Below, in pieces: positions 19,693 to 29,695 of a stretch of 29,929 nucleotides of DNA (its first letter is position 1; the number at the start of each line of letters is the position of its first letter). The DNA is taken from positions 1 through 29,929 of the forward strand of contig LSSK01001575.1 of the NCBI GenBank assembly GCA_001969505.1. Direction: 5' to 3'. A program made the translations under genes and the position numbers. The notes under the pieces were generated by a model. That model was not told the DNA's origin and did no database searches. It saw nothing but the letters and a program-made list of their open reading frames with translations. The DNA is from Zancudomyces culisetae. Taxonomy: Eukaryota; Kickxellomycota; Harpellomycetes; Harpellales; Legeriomycetaceae.

Positions 19693-22194
19693 TTAAAAGG
19701 TTAATGAGGTATTGATAAGTTTGTAGTAAGGAATATTATGTGACGATGGTGAACTATTAAAAAAAGAACAGATGCACCAGTCGGAAAATAGAGATGAAGT
19801 TGGATTGCTGTTGTATATAAGATTTTCAATGAACAATTCTAGCAGATCTGTTTTGCTATGTATATACTCCAATAGTTTCGATTTATCGTTTCTAAGCTCA
19901 GTGGGGACCTTGAAGAATTCTTCGGCATCAGGAGAACTTAGGTGAACTGGTAGTTCATGGGAACCATCAGAAATGGTAACCAACATATCTATCATGAACA
20001 CACATTGTGGCGAATTTTGGCCGATAACATCAGTTCCGTTTGTGTAAATATCAGTTGAACTACTACAATCGCAGAAAAGACAGTTTTGGTTGGTAGAAAT
20101 ATGCGCATCATCGTCAATCTGTAAATGTTTGTTGTAGCAGTTTGGACACGCCAAGACTACCCAATCGGTACAATTTCGAGGACTAATTGAGCTAATAAAC
20201 CCATAGACCAAAAAAAGACGATTTGAAAAAGTCAGAGATAATATGTATGATAAAGTCGAGTATTTCGATTTTCCATTTTTATGGCTGCAGGAATCGAGTA
20301 CTAGTTGGCTATTCAACCTGGTTAGCTTATTTTCATTCAATTCCAAAATAATTTCAAGTTTATATTTCAACCTTTCGCGAGGACCAATAACTATATAGCT
20401 GCTTTTTCTACCGTGAGATCCACCAATATTCCCAACAACCGCGTAGTTCTCTCTAAAGGTAGCCTGGTTCCTTACAATTTGGTGATACATCAAACTATCT
20501 GGTGGTACTTTACGAATACCAAACATGTCACTGTTGTTGTTGTTGCAACTGATATATACTCTATATACAATTCCATTTCTTGTATCATTGATGGATATTC
20601 GCCCCAAATACATGATGACAACCTGGCCAAGCACAAGTATTTCCTTTTCTATTTTTTGTACCATTTCCTCTTGGCTTTTATAATCGTTGCCTCTGCCACC
20701 TTTGCTATTTGGAGTAATTATTACTTCACAGTCAATCAAATATTCGGTTCTTATACTCCGTTTTTTGGTTTTCGATTTTCCTCTTTTGGCATCCTTTTTC
20801 TTAGAATCTGTTTCATCTACTTTTGTTTGAAGACCTTCGTAGCACCCTGTTAGTTTATTGTAATTGGATATGTGGATCGATTCATCAACTTGCAAATCCT
20901 TGAAAAAGTATCTAGGTTGAAAGTTGTCAACATGGCCCTGTCCCTGTCCCTGTCCTTGTTTCTGCTGCTGCTGCTGCTGTTGTTGTTTTTGCTGGTGTGG
21001 CTGGTACTCGGATCTAGCTAATAATGGTTCTTGTATTTCAAAAGTATGGTCCAAGTTGTATTTGTTTAGCGAGTAGTCAGTCACCTTGGCTCGCATTATG
21101 ACAGTTCCACTTTCATTTGTATATCTGGAAACGTCAACCACCTGTCCCACTATTGTAGCCTTGTTTGTTTTTAATGATATATCATGTATTCTTGTCGGTT
21201 TAGTGCTATAAACAATACCGAGACTGTTTTCGACATGATCAACGCGTTCCTCATTAAGAACCGGCTTGGTACTTATGACAAGTTCTGCAGAACGTTGTTG
21301 TTGAGTGGTGGCATTCTTCTGGTTTCTATCAACAGTGCCAGAACTGAGGTTGGTGTGGGCACTAAAGGTCGCGTCATTATTTCGTAATCTCTGACCACTG
21401 TTAAACGTATTTGTATTGTTTAAAAACTGCCCAGAGGTAGGAATTTGAATTTGATCTTCCAGTTTGTAGTATCTTGTGATAACATTGATAATGGGATTGT
21501 ATACAGTGTCTCGAAATAAATAGTCGTTTTCGTGATACACGAAAATCTTGGATTGGTGGTTGGTATAAGACTTGTGTTTGTTTTTCCATGATCCATAAGC
21601 CTAAAATATATTAATGAGTAATTATACTGGTATTGGTAGTGGTAGTGGTAAGGTTGGGAGGGAAGTTTATTTGATTAAATCACACGAAAATAATACAACT
21701 AAACTAGATATCGCCAAAAACAAAAAACAAAAAACAAAAAACCAAGTACCTTTATTTGAAGAGCAATCAGTGTGGAACCAGCCTTGACGTTTTTAGGAAA
21801 CTTGTTCAAATTGCTATAGAAAAGCATGAGCATGTGATTAAGTTCCATTCCTGGTTCCTTGACTATTATTGTCATTAGAAAATCGTCTTTAGAAGTCTTA
21901 TTGGGTCCTTCAAAGGCATCTATCACGCCTACACAGTTTGCAAGTCGTCCTTCTGTTGCTCTATCGCGCCGAGTAAAGTTGTGCTAAAACAGTTCAATCA
22001 AGTATATTATTAATATTAATATTAATAGTATGATAGATTATTATTTTAGTGATTGTTGAGTTTAGATAAATATAAAAGTAACCCCCCCCCCCTCCCAAAA
22101 AAAAGAAGAGAGGGCGAGAAGGTAATACCTTTTCAAGTTCGGCAAGATATTCCGATTCCAACTCTTTTGTCGTATACATTTCGTTTCGTATCAT
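19693..22194 (-). CDS. POT1: Telomere single-strand-binding protein Pot1
   Basis: Pot1 caps the telomeric G-strand and recruits other shelterin subunits. Exons 22194-22129, 21983-21750 and 21600-19693, all phase 0, give 735 residues. OB1 covers about 35-150 (VIDAFEGPN...LMLFYSNLNKFP..VKAGSTLIALQIK). OB2 covers about 236-470 and contains a low-complexity insert of Gln and Gly-Gln (303-324) plus a Lys-rich stretch. It closes with ILVLGQVVIMYLGRI...FGIRKVPPDS, which lines up with the end of human OB2. OB3 starts near 560 with a CX2C-X18-CX2C site (C585, C588, C607, C610). It continues with CVFMIDMLVTISDGS...AEEFFKVP, closely like human POT1 YVFVMTFTLDDG...FFQIP. Its partner TPP1/Tpz1 is not in the window. 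The intron boundaries are supported by unbroken OB1 similarity. Confidence 0.88.
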
Positions 22195-22681
22195 TTGCGG
22201 GTTTTTGTTCGTATGGATTTAGTGCGAGACATGATTAAGAATTGAATGTACTATTCAAATGGTAGTCTAAAAGTATAATACAGTGTATATACAAAGTGTC
22301 AAAGTATGGGAGGAGGGATAAAAGTTTTTAGTAAAGAATAAATTAATGTATACTATGATTTTACAGAAATTCCAAATATATGGAATTAATCAAACAAAGC
22401 GAATTGAATTGGTTAAACATAAATAGAAAATAAAGGGTAAAATAAACACAATTTATTAATTTTTTTGTTTATTATTTTTTAATGCTGGCTTTAGCTATTG
22501 TGGTTTAAAAAGGACAATAAGTGGGAAATTTTGGAAAGAATATATGTTTATATAGTTGCAACCAAGAATATTAATAGATTGTGCATTTATACTTGAGAAA
22601 GGAAAGGGAACTATAAGCCTGGCTTTAAAAAGGATTGTAAATATAAAATTTAGGTAGTATAAAAGGATATTGAATTTCAAA
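22195..22681. promoter_or_regulatory. Shared upstream region of POT1 and MKT1
   Basis: The 487-bp region separates two divergent start codons, so both promoters must lie here. It is AT-rich without a distinctive element. No frame inside it has family similarity. Confidence 0.4.
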
Positions 22682-25184
22682 ATGGAATACAATGTATTTC
22701 AAGGTAAGAACATCACAAGGATGAAATGATACAATAGATAGAAAGGGAGAAGAAGCTTAAAAAATAAAAAATATAAATATAATGTAAATAGCACTGCTTA
22801 ATTCCAAGCGAAATAAAAAAGATGGTAGTATAAAGGAGTTGGAGGGAATTAATTTGGGGATCGAGGGAGGGTATTGGATAAAGCAGCTTAAAAAGCACAG
22901 CCAAGCATACGAAAAAACGGAGGGAAATGTAGAGGAGCAGGGAGGGGTGGATATTACCGAGCTAGTTCGGAAAGAGGTGGAATACTTCAAGAAAAACAAG
23001 GTGAATGTGGTAGTGGTATTTGATGGAATAGAGATTAGCAAAGGAATAGACAGAGAGCGCGAACGAATTGGGCGGTGTGTTCACAGCCGGGGGATGAGGG
23101 TTACGGAGTGGGAAAACAAGAGTTTGGGACGGAGCATTAAGAGAGTAAGTTGGAGCAGAAGTGAGGAGGAGATAAAGGAGGAGCAGGAAAAAGAGGTGAG
23201 GCGAGTGATGATGGAATTGGATAGGTTGAAGGTGGAGTATATTCGAGCACCGTATAGCAGTAGAGGGCAGTTGAGTTATATGTATAGACAAGAGAAGCAA
23301 ATGATACAGGCGGTATATGGGGATTTGAAGGCGTTGGTGTTTGATATAGACCAGGTGATTATAGAACATAAGGCGAGCGAGGGGAAGTTTGAGTTTGTTA
23401 AAAAGGCTAGTATAATAGGTAGTTTGGGGTTGGACTCGGCAGAGCAGTTTTTGGATTTAAATGTGATGTTGGGAAATTGTTGGAACAGCTCGTTTCCGGT
23501 AGAGGAAAAGGAAGAGGAAGGATTGAAGAGTGTAAGCGAGCTGATAGCGGGGCTGAAGATGTATAAAAATGGTATTAATTTGATACAGAATGCCAGCCGG
23601 CTAAGCCGCGAAAAGGTTAAAAAATATACGGAAGAGTTTTGCCGGTCACGCAGCTTGATCATGAACCATGTGGTTATGGAAGAAAGTGGAAAAGTGCAAG
23701 CGATGAACCACGAAAGTAGTCCGTCCGACCTACACAATGTGGTAGACTATGCATTGCCACCGATTATGTATGCAGTGGCTGGAGCTGGGCTTGTCGAAAT
23801 GCGAATGCTTAATATGCTAGCAAGCGGCAGCTGCGAGATACAAGCGCCACTGGACGGAGGAGAGAGTGATGAGTACCGGCGGCTGATTGAGGATGTGGTG
23901 GTGCCGTTGTATTCGCGCGGGTTGGCGTTGTGTACGCCACACATGCATCCGTTCTACCGCACACGTCGAATCACGGCGTATGGATATGTGTTTTCGGCAA
24001 AAGGTCAGCAGCAAACACAACCCAAAGGCCAGCAAAACGTAATTTCGTATAATTTACACCACGCAGAGTCGGCCACTGGCTGCGATGCACTTCCTTCTGC
24101 TGGAAATGCTGCTACTGCTGCTGCTGCTGCGGCTTACAAGGCTTATCTTTCAGGCCAGAAATCCAGTCTAGTTGAAAATGTAGTCTATCCTATTTCCCTC
24201 AACCTCAACAACTTTACCTGCTCCTCTTTGTCTGACCTTAACATGTTCAATTGTATTGAAAACTGGTCTGCTTGGGTAAATTCTTCTCACTCCTCCAATA
24301 CCTCTGATCTCTTGTCGTCAAAACCTCATATCCGCGCTGTCCTTTGGCTAACTTGTCTTCGTCAGCTAGGCCTTGTCTCTTCTTCTTCTTCCAATTCTTC
24401 TTCCAATTCTTCTTCCAATTCTAATTCCAATTCTAATTCTACTGCTGCTGCTAAATTGGCTTCTACTATTTCTTCTAAAGCCAGTCCTGCTTTGCTTGCA
24501 CTTAATGGCTTTGACGAATTGGTTTTGGTTGCTTTGATTCTATTGAAGCATTCTTGTTTATCCAATTCTCCTTGGTCTGTTTGCTACAACTCTCCCTCTT
24601 CTTCTCCTCCTTCTTCTCATCCTGATACTAACCCAAAACAGAACCTATTGCGATCTCGTTTGGCTTGTCTTTTGGCTTTTACTACCAACTCTGCCTTGCC
24701 CAAACTCTTCATCAACCGTGACTATCTCGCCTTTTTTTCTGCTGCTTCCTTGGTTATTGACTCTCTCGGCTCGCTGATCCAAGCCACTCTACTGTCCTTA
24801 TTTTTGCAAAACAAAATCTCGCATACTTTTTTGACTTCCCATTCCGACCTCTTGGATTTCTGCTGCTCTCTTCCCTTTGTTCACTTTGCCTTTACTGCCC
24901 TTCCACATCTTTCCACCTCCTATTTCATTTCGAATGTTTCTAACGCCGAGATTGTCAACTCTTTCCATCAAAAATCTAAAATTTCCATTGATCTCATTGA
25001 TCAGTTTGCCTCACTTCTGTCTGAATGTGCCGACGTGTTGGCTGATATCTCTACCGATACTTCTAAGACGAGTGTCAGTACTCCCTCCCCTACCAACAAC
25101 AACAACAACAACAACAACATCTCTTGGAATTCTTGGTCTTTTACTACTTTATCCAAAAACAATATTTCTCTATCCTTAGCCTAG
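22682..25184 (+). CDS. MKT1: Mkt1-like post-transcriptional regulator (inactive XPG/FEN fold)
   Basis: In yeast, Mkt1 works with Pbp1 on mRNA fate and respiratory growth. A 22-nt first exon (22682-22703) and an exon 22792-25184 give 804 residues. The N-terminal XPG-like domain is recognisable: ELEGINLGIEGGYWIKQL, then VVVVFDG at about 80-86, then VEYIRAPYSSRGQ at 156-167. The nuclease residues are altered. GID is GIEG, and the acidic pair that follows AP in FEN1 is SSR, as expected for a non-catalytic Mkt1. The Mkt1 C-terminal domain follows (FDELVLVALILLKH...RSRLACLLAF...SDLLDFCCSLPFVHFAFTALPHLS). Low-complexity poly-Ala, Ser/Asn and (AAC)8 tracts interrupt it. The coding strand is purine-rich before about 24.0 kb and pyrimidine-rich after. 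Confidence 0.88.
24375..24440 (+). repeat. Tandem TTCCAATTCTTC-type repeat in MKT1
   Basis: Short tandem units built from TTC, TTCC and AATTC encode a Ser/Asn-rich linker between conserved parts of the Mkt1 C-terminal region. Copies differ by single bases and are in frame. Confidence 0.85.
25095..25118 (+). repeat. (AAC)8 microsatellite encoding poly-Asn
   Basis: Eight perfect AAC codons near the C-terminus of MKT1, a likely length-polymorphic tract. Confidence 0.95.
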
Positions 25185-25329
25185 TTTTATTTTCTTGTCT
25201 TTATTATATTTACTTTTTGTTTTTTTTTTTTTAAAAAAACAAAGACTAAATGATACACTATACAGATCCTTTGGTTTTAATATACCTTTTTTGGTTTATC
25301 CCAAAACCAAATTACTACTTTAACTAATT

Positions 25330-25353
25330 AATCAATCAATCAATCAATCAATC
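25330..25353. repeat. (AATC)6 microsatellite at the SWD1 3' end
   Basis: About six tandem AATC units straddle the SWD1 stop codon (25348-25350 on the minus strand). Length changes on the coding side of the stop would alter the C-terminal residues. Confidence 0.9.
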
Positions 25354-27138
25354 ATCAAACGATATTGGTGGATAAAAAAACTTGGTTTGAGGTGCTAACC
25401 CAGGAAGATTTATATCGATTCCATAAAGCGGCTCAACAGTTTCAACATCAATAATTTCCTCATCCTCGCTTTTGTCCTGCCCTTGGTTGTTATGTTCTTT
25501 TGCTTGCCTACCATTGATTCCACTACAATCTCCGATCTCATTAACCACATCAAATTCATCTTCTGGTTCATCGTATTCTACGTTCTGTTCAATCTGTATA
25601 AACCCATTCCCACTCAGTGCACTCCATTTCTGCGTTGCTATTCGTGTCCACACGTGTATCTTGCCTGTTTCGGAAATGCTTGCTATAATTGGCCGGACCG
25701 GATGGATTGCCATATTCACCAGCAACTCGCTCGGCCCGTACAATATCTTTACCAACTGTGATGTGTACTTGTCCCATATATATATGTTGTGCTCCATTTT
25801 TTGCTGTGTACCTGTAATTATCAGTTCGCCACTTCCCGTACTAAACTGCGCACTGCTCCAGTTGACCCGCGCTATCGCGTCCTGAATCCTTGTCACTTCC
25901 TGTATCTTCACTTTTCCATCTCCCCCAACCTCCTCACTATCTTTTTCTATACTGCACACCCGAACTGTCCGATCCGAACTTCTAACCAATACCTCCCTCA
26001 CCTGCCTACCTGAGTCATACCGGTTCGCTTCTACCTGTACAATCGCACTGTTTCCAACTTTTTTGCTACCCTTTTCTTCCCTCTGTTCTGTATCAATCAC
26101 ATACACCACTCCACTTGTCGTTCCCATAACTATTTCCTTTCCATCTTTGCTATACACAAAACCTGTCCCCAACATTGAATCCTTTTTACTCTTACCCATT
26201 CCCTTACCCTTACTTTTACTTTTACTATCATAGTTCAACTCTTCGACCTTATTCAATGTATCTGCATTTGCATTTGCGTTTGCATCTACATCTATATCTA
26301 TATCTACCGTTTTCATTCGTTTTACAACCACCTCTTCACCCTCAAATTCTATAAATACTGGGTTTTGTCTTTCGATACAAACAAATCCTTGCTTTCTATT
26401 TTTCAATTTATTCAAAATATCCACCGTTTAGTTTTAAAAAAACTCCTTGTTTATTGATTCTCAATACAAAAAAGCATTATGTTTCCATATTTTCTTAGTC
26501 ACATACTCTTTTAGTGGATGGAATTTTGCACTCAAAATCCTAGACCCGAAATCATATATATATTCGCTTTTATCCGTCTTGAGATCCCATACTATCATTT
26601 CTCCTCTACTGTTTCCTGCCATTACGTATTGACTAGTCCCTGACCAACTATATGATTACAATTATATTTATATTTATATGTATATATATATGCATTTATG
26701 ATTGAGTCTATGTGTTTTATATACTATTGTTGTAATACCACTCCATTTCCAAGAAAAAACAAAGCAAAAACAAAAACAAAAACAAAAGCTTGGTTTAGTA
26801 GCATACATAACGCCATGGCCATCTAATAGAATACCGAATAGCCTACCTCACGCTGCTTATTTCAAATTCGGAGTATTTCAACGTTTTGATCTTTATTAGC
26901 GTGTCAAAATCCCAAATACTCAATTCGCCGTTTGTTTTTCCCACTGCGAACAGACTTCCCATCCTATTAAACTCACACACACTTGCCATTTTATCCTCAA
27001 CTGTTACCTCGATATTTTCTGGGTACTCTGGCTCGAACGGATCTAATTCAAGTCATGATTTAAATTTCAGTGTTTACTTTTATTGCTATTATTCAAATTA
27101 GCCTGCAAAATAAATGTACCTAGCAATTCCCGATTCAT
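25348..27138 (-). CDS. SWD1: COMPASS WD40 subunit Swd1/RbBP5
   Basis: Swd1/RbBP5 is a core WD-repeat subunit of the Set1/MLL histone H3 lysine 4 methyltransferase complex. Exons in gene order: 27138-27120 (19 nt), 27042-26847, 26647-26507 and 26395-25348, joining in phase to 467 residues. The N-terminus MNRELLDPFEPEYPEN mirrors human MNLELLESFGQNYPEE. Blades follow, such as FAVGKTNGELSIWDF, YVMAGNSRGEMIVWDL and NIYIWDKYTSQLVKILYGP, with HPVRPIIASIS near the end. The C-terminal EYDEPEDEFD and DVETVEPLYG correspond to the acidic RbBP5 hinge that contacts the methyltransferase and Ash2L. An insert of Asp/Ile and Ala/Asn repeats plus a Lys/Ser-rich run sits between blades (about residues 138-175). 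It converges on MKT1, 163 bp away. Confidence 0.92.
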
Positions 27139-27673
27139 TCTATAATTTGTACTTATATTTCCTATTTTCTAGTCTGTATTTTTTTCTTTTCACGGCTGCC
27201 GTCGAGTTGAAGGTATACTACTATTTACCGAATTTTATCTACTCTTTTATTAGCAAAAAGTATGTGTTAATTTCTTGACCTAAAAGCGTTTGGAAATTAA
27301 ATTAAAGATCTGAAATTGTCGTACAAAATATTATTCACACCAAAAAAATATAGTAAACAAACCCACAGTGATCATCATTCACAAATGGTACAAATCGAGC
27401 CTGAAGCTTCAAATAACCGCTTTTTTCTTTACAGTGGAATGTTATACCTAAACACCATTCTATATATTTTATTATTCACAAGGTATTCTAATCCTTTTTT
27501 AAAACATGTTAACCTCTAAAGTTTTATAGCTTTTACAAAAACGTCTCCAGCCCATCCGCACTAAAAAAAAAATAAAGAATCCAAACCTGGGGAGGGACTA
27601 CTGAAGAAATATTGTAATGTTTGAGAATATTGATAGTCCTACACTATCTATTATCTGTAGTCCATTGCCGCAT
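27139..27673. other. Spacer between tafazzin and SWD1, no gene seen
   Basis: Both flanking genes are on the minus strand, so these 535 bases hold the tafazzin 3' end and the SWD1 promoter. A 67-codon plus-strand frame (27316-27519) has no family similarity. Confidence 0.5.
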
Positions 27674-29250
27674 TCACCAACGATCTCCGCTGTCATATTC
27701 ATTAACACGCATATTACTGCCTAGTTGAACCAGCTTTTCTGCAAGAACATTTGCTATTTCAATTCGATACTTTTTGTTGATTTCATCAATCACTGAGCCA
27801 GTTTCTGTGGATAGCCTTGCAATGTCTATAACACCTGTGCCATCACTGTCTTTACCCAATACAGTTGATGTATTCAGCTCTGCCTTCCAGCGCCCCAAAA
27901 CCTCTCCAAAATCAATGGGTTCTCCAAACTTCACACTCATCGTTGTTTCAAACGGATTGATTCTCAAGTACTTTATTGGCATGTTCAATGGAAACACTTT
28001 CTGCAATCCTTTAGGTGTGTAATTTTTTATTTATTTACTTTTTCTGGTGGCAAAGCGAATTATATTATTGTGTCAACTGTACTAGATGTATCTTGAAAAA
28101 TAAGCCGAAAATTAAACCAAAGTTTATGTACCTTCATGATATATTGGAATTACTATAGGTGGCCTTTCAGACTCCATAATTAAGCGCGAGATTCCCCATT
28201 TAAATCGCAACAGCTCTTTTTCTTGGTTAACCTTGGCCTCTGGAAACACATGAATCTATCGAATATCACTTTTTGAATAAAACGTGTTATGCATTCAAAC
28301 TATTTGAGCTACAACATTAGCCACAAAATACTCATACTCACCACCAATTACTATTGACAGTGTTTCAAACAACTGAGGGTGAAAAAATACAAATTTAGAC
28401 TGAAAATCTTACCCATTCACACTTATTTATGCGAGATATCGCAAAATCCATTGATGACTGATAAATTCCATTACCTCTAATAGTTGGTATCACCTTTCCA
28501 AGCGAAAAAAACGCAACCAAAAATCTACAACATTGTATTTTCAACATTTTAGTTGCCTCTGTTTCACAACTACAAAAAGCAAACAGCTTGAACATATTTG
28601 ATAAGAGGTAAATCAAGAATGTTACGGGTTAATCATGGTTAGTTCTTTGGCTCCTAGCACCCACCGCATTTTCGTTGGGCTATGTCTAATAAATCTCGGA
28701 AGTATACCCCATAGCACTGGATCGTCTATGCTATTGTAAGTAATAGTCAACAATATTCCGTCATGGGTTTTCCCCCTTTTTTTAAAGTTATAGACTCGCT
28801 TTGGATGCTTGGAATGGCAATTTAAAACTCAAAATTCATAATCACTCTTATAAAATAAATTAAATAGGTGGCTTCCTTACGTTGAAATGTGATTGCTGTC
28901 TAATGAACAGAGTAATATCGTCAAAAGTTAAAATTTTACAAGTTGTTAATCCTATATGAAATAATTGAGAGTAGATTTCCTTTAGACTTACATGTTATCA
29001 ATGGCGCTTTGCTTTTATCTCCACTGAGGTGATTTTTAAAGTTGGTTATATTGTGTACTTTAACTTTTCTAAAGCCAAGCTTTAAAATGGTCCTAACAGT
29101 TCCCAAAGTCGCTGCAATTACAACAAAACTTGCTGGCTTCCACCACACCTTGCGCTGGTGTTGCATTTCATACCAAAAGTATTTTTGAAATTTGACCGTT
29201 AATTTGCTGTACTTTCCATTTTCCACTTGATCCTTTCCGTGAATTACCAT
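27674..29250 (-). CDS. TAZ1: Tafazzin, mitochondrial cardiolipin transacylase
   Basis: Tafazzin remodels cardiolipin acyl chains at mitochondrial membranes. Exons in gene order: 29250-28992, 28899-28881 (19 nt), 28730-28626, 28524-28413, 28255-28132 and 28008-27674. All phases agree, giving 317 residues. The HX4D acyltransferase motif is H90-ISTI-D95, split between the microexon and the next exon, and is followed by DPVLWGIL. Further family blocks are MRWVLGAKE, FFSLGKVIPTIRGNGIYQSSMDF, HVFPEAKVN (human FPEGKVN), LLRFKWGISRLI and PIYHEGLQKVFP. The N-terminal WWKPASFVVIAA segment fits the usual membrane-associated helix. A candidate cryptic exon lies in the intron 28256-28412. The start is the first ATG after an upstream stop; a further 5' exon cannot be excluded. 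Confidence 0.92.
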
Positions 29251-29695
29251 ATTACTCAAATTACCAAACAATATATACGAACCTAAATACTTTAATTTTT
29301 TTAAACAACAGTAAAAATATATATATATTGATTATGCTTCACTTATCCAGATACAATTATGTGTGTACCAATCTATATTATAAATCGAAAATTATTTCCT
29401 AGATACTATTTTTATCGATTAATCCATTACCTTAAAATTTGGTAAAAAATTAAATCGATAAAAAGAGTGTTTAAATTTAGAATCTTTATACGTAATGATG
29501 TGTGTAATGACAGACATCACTGTATAATTTTTATAAAATAAGTAAAACTAACTAAATAAAATAAATTTAAACCATATATAAACTGATATCCCCTGTTTCC
29601 TGATGAATCTTTACCATCTTTTCTTTCGCTAGGTACTCAACCAGCTTATAAAAAATACATAGTATTTATAAAAGTTAAAAGTTAAATTTTCAATA
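29251..29695. other. AT-rich spacer with a short inverted repeat
   Basis: These 445 bases separate two divergent coding regions. A 12-bp perfect inverted repeat (29409-29420 with 29453-29464) surrounds a smaller TACC/GGTA pairing. Whether it is an element end, a regulatory hairpin or chance in AT-rich DNA cannot be told. Confidence 0.4.

Noticed and set aside
22081-22110. C12/A8 homopolymer run (G-run on the POT1 sense strand) as a G-quadruplex
   Set aside because: It is a single homopolymer-like tract in POT1 intron 1, and assembly or slippage uncertainty makes a structural claim unsafe.
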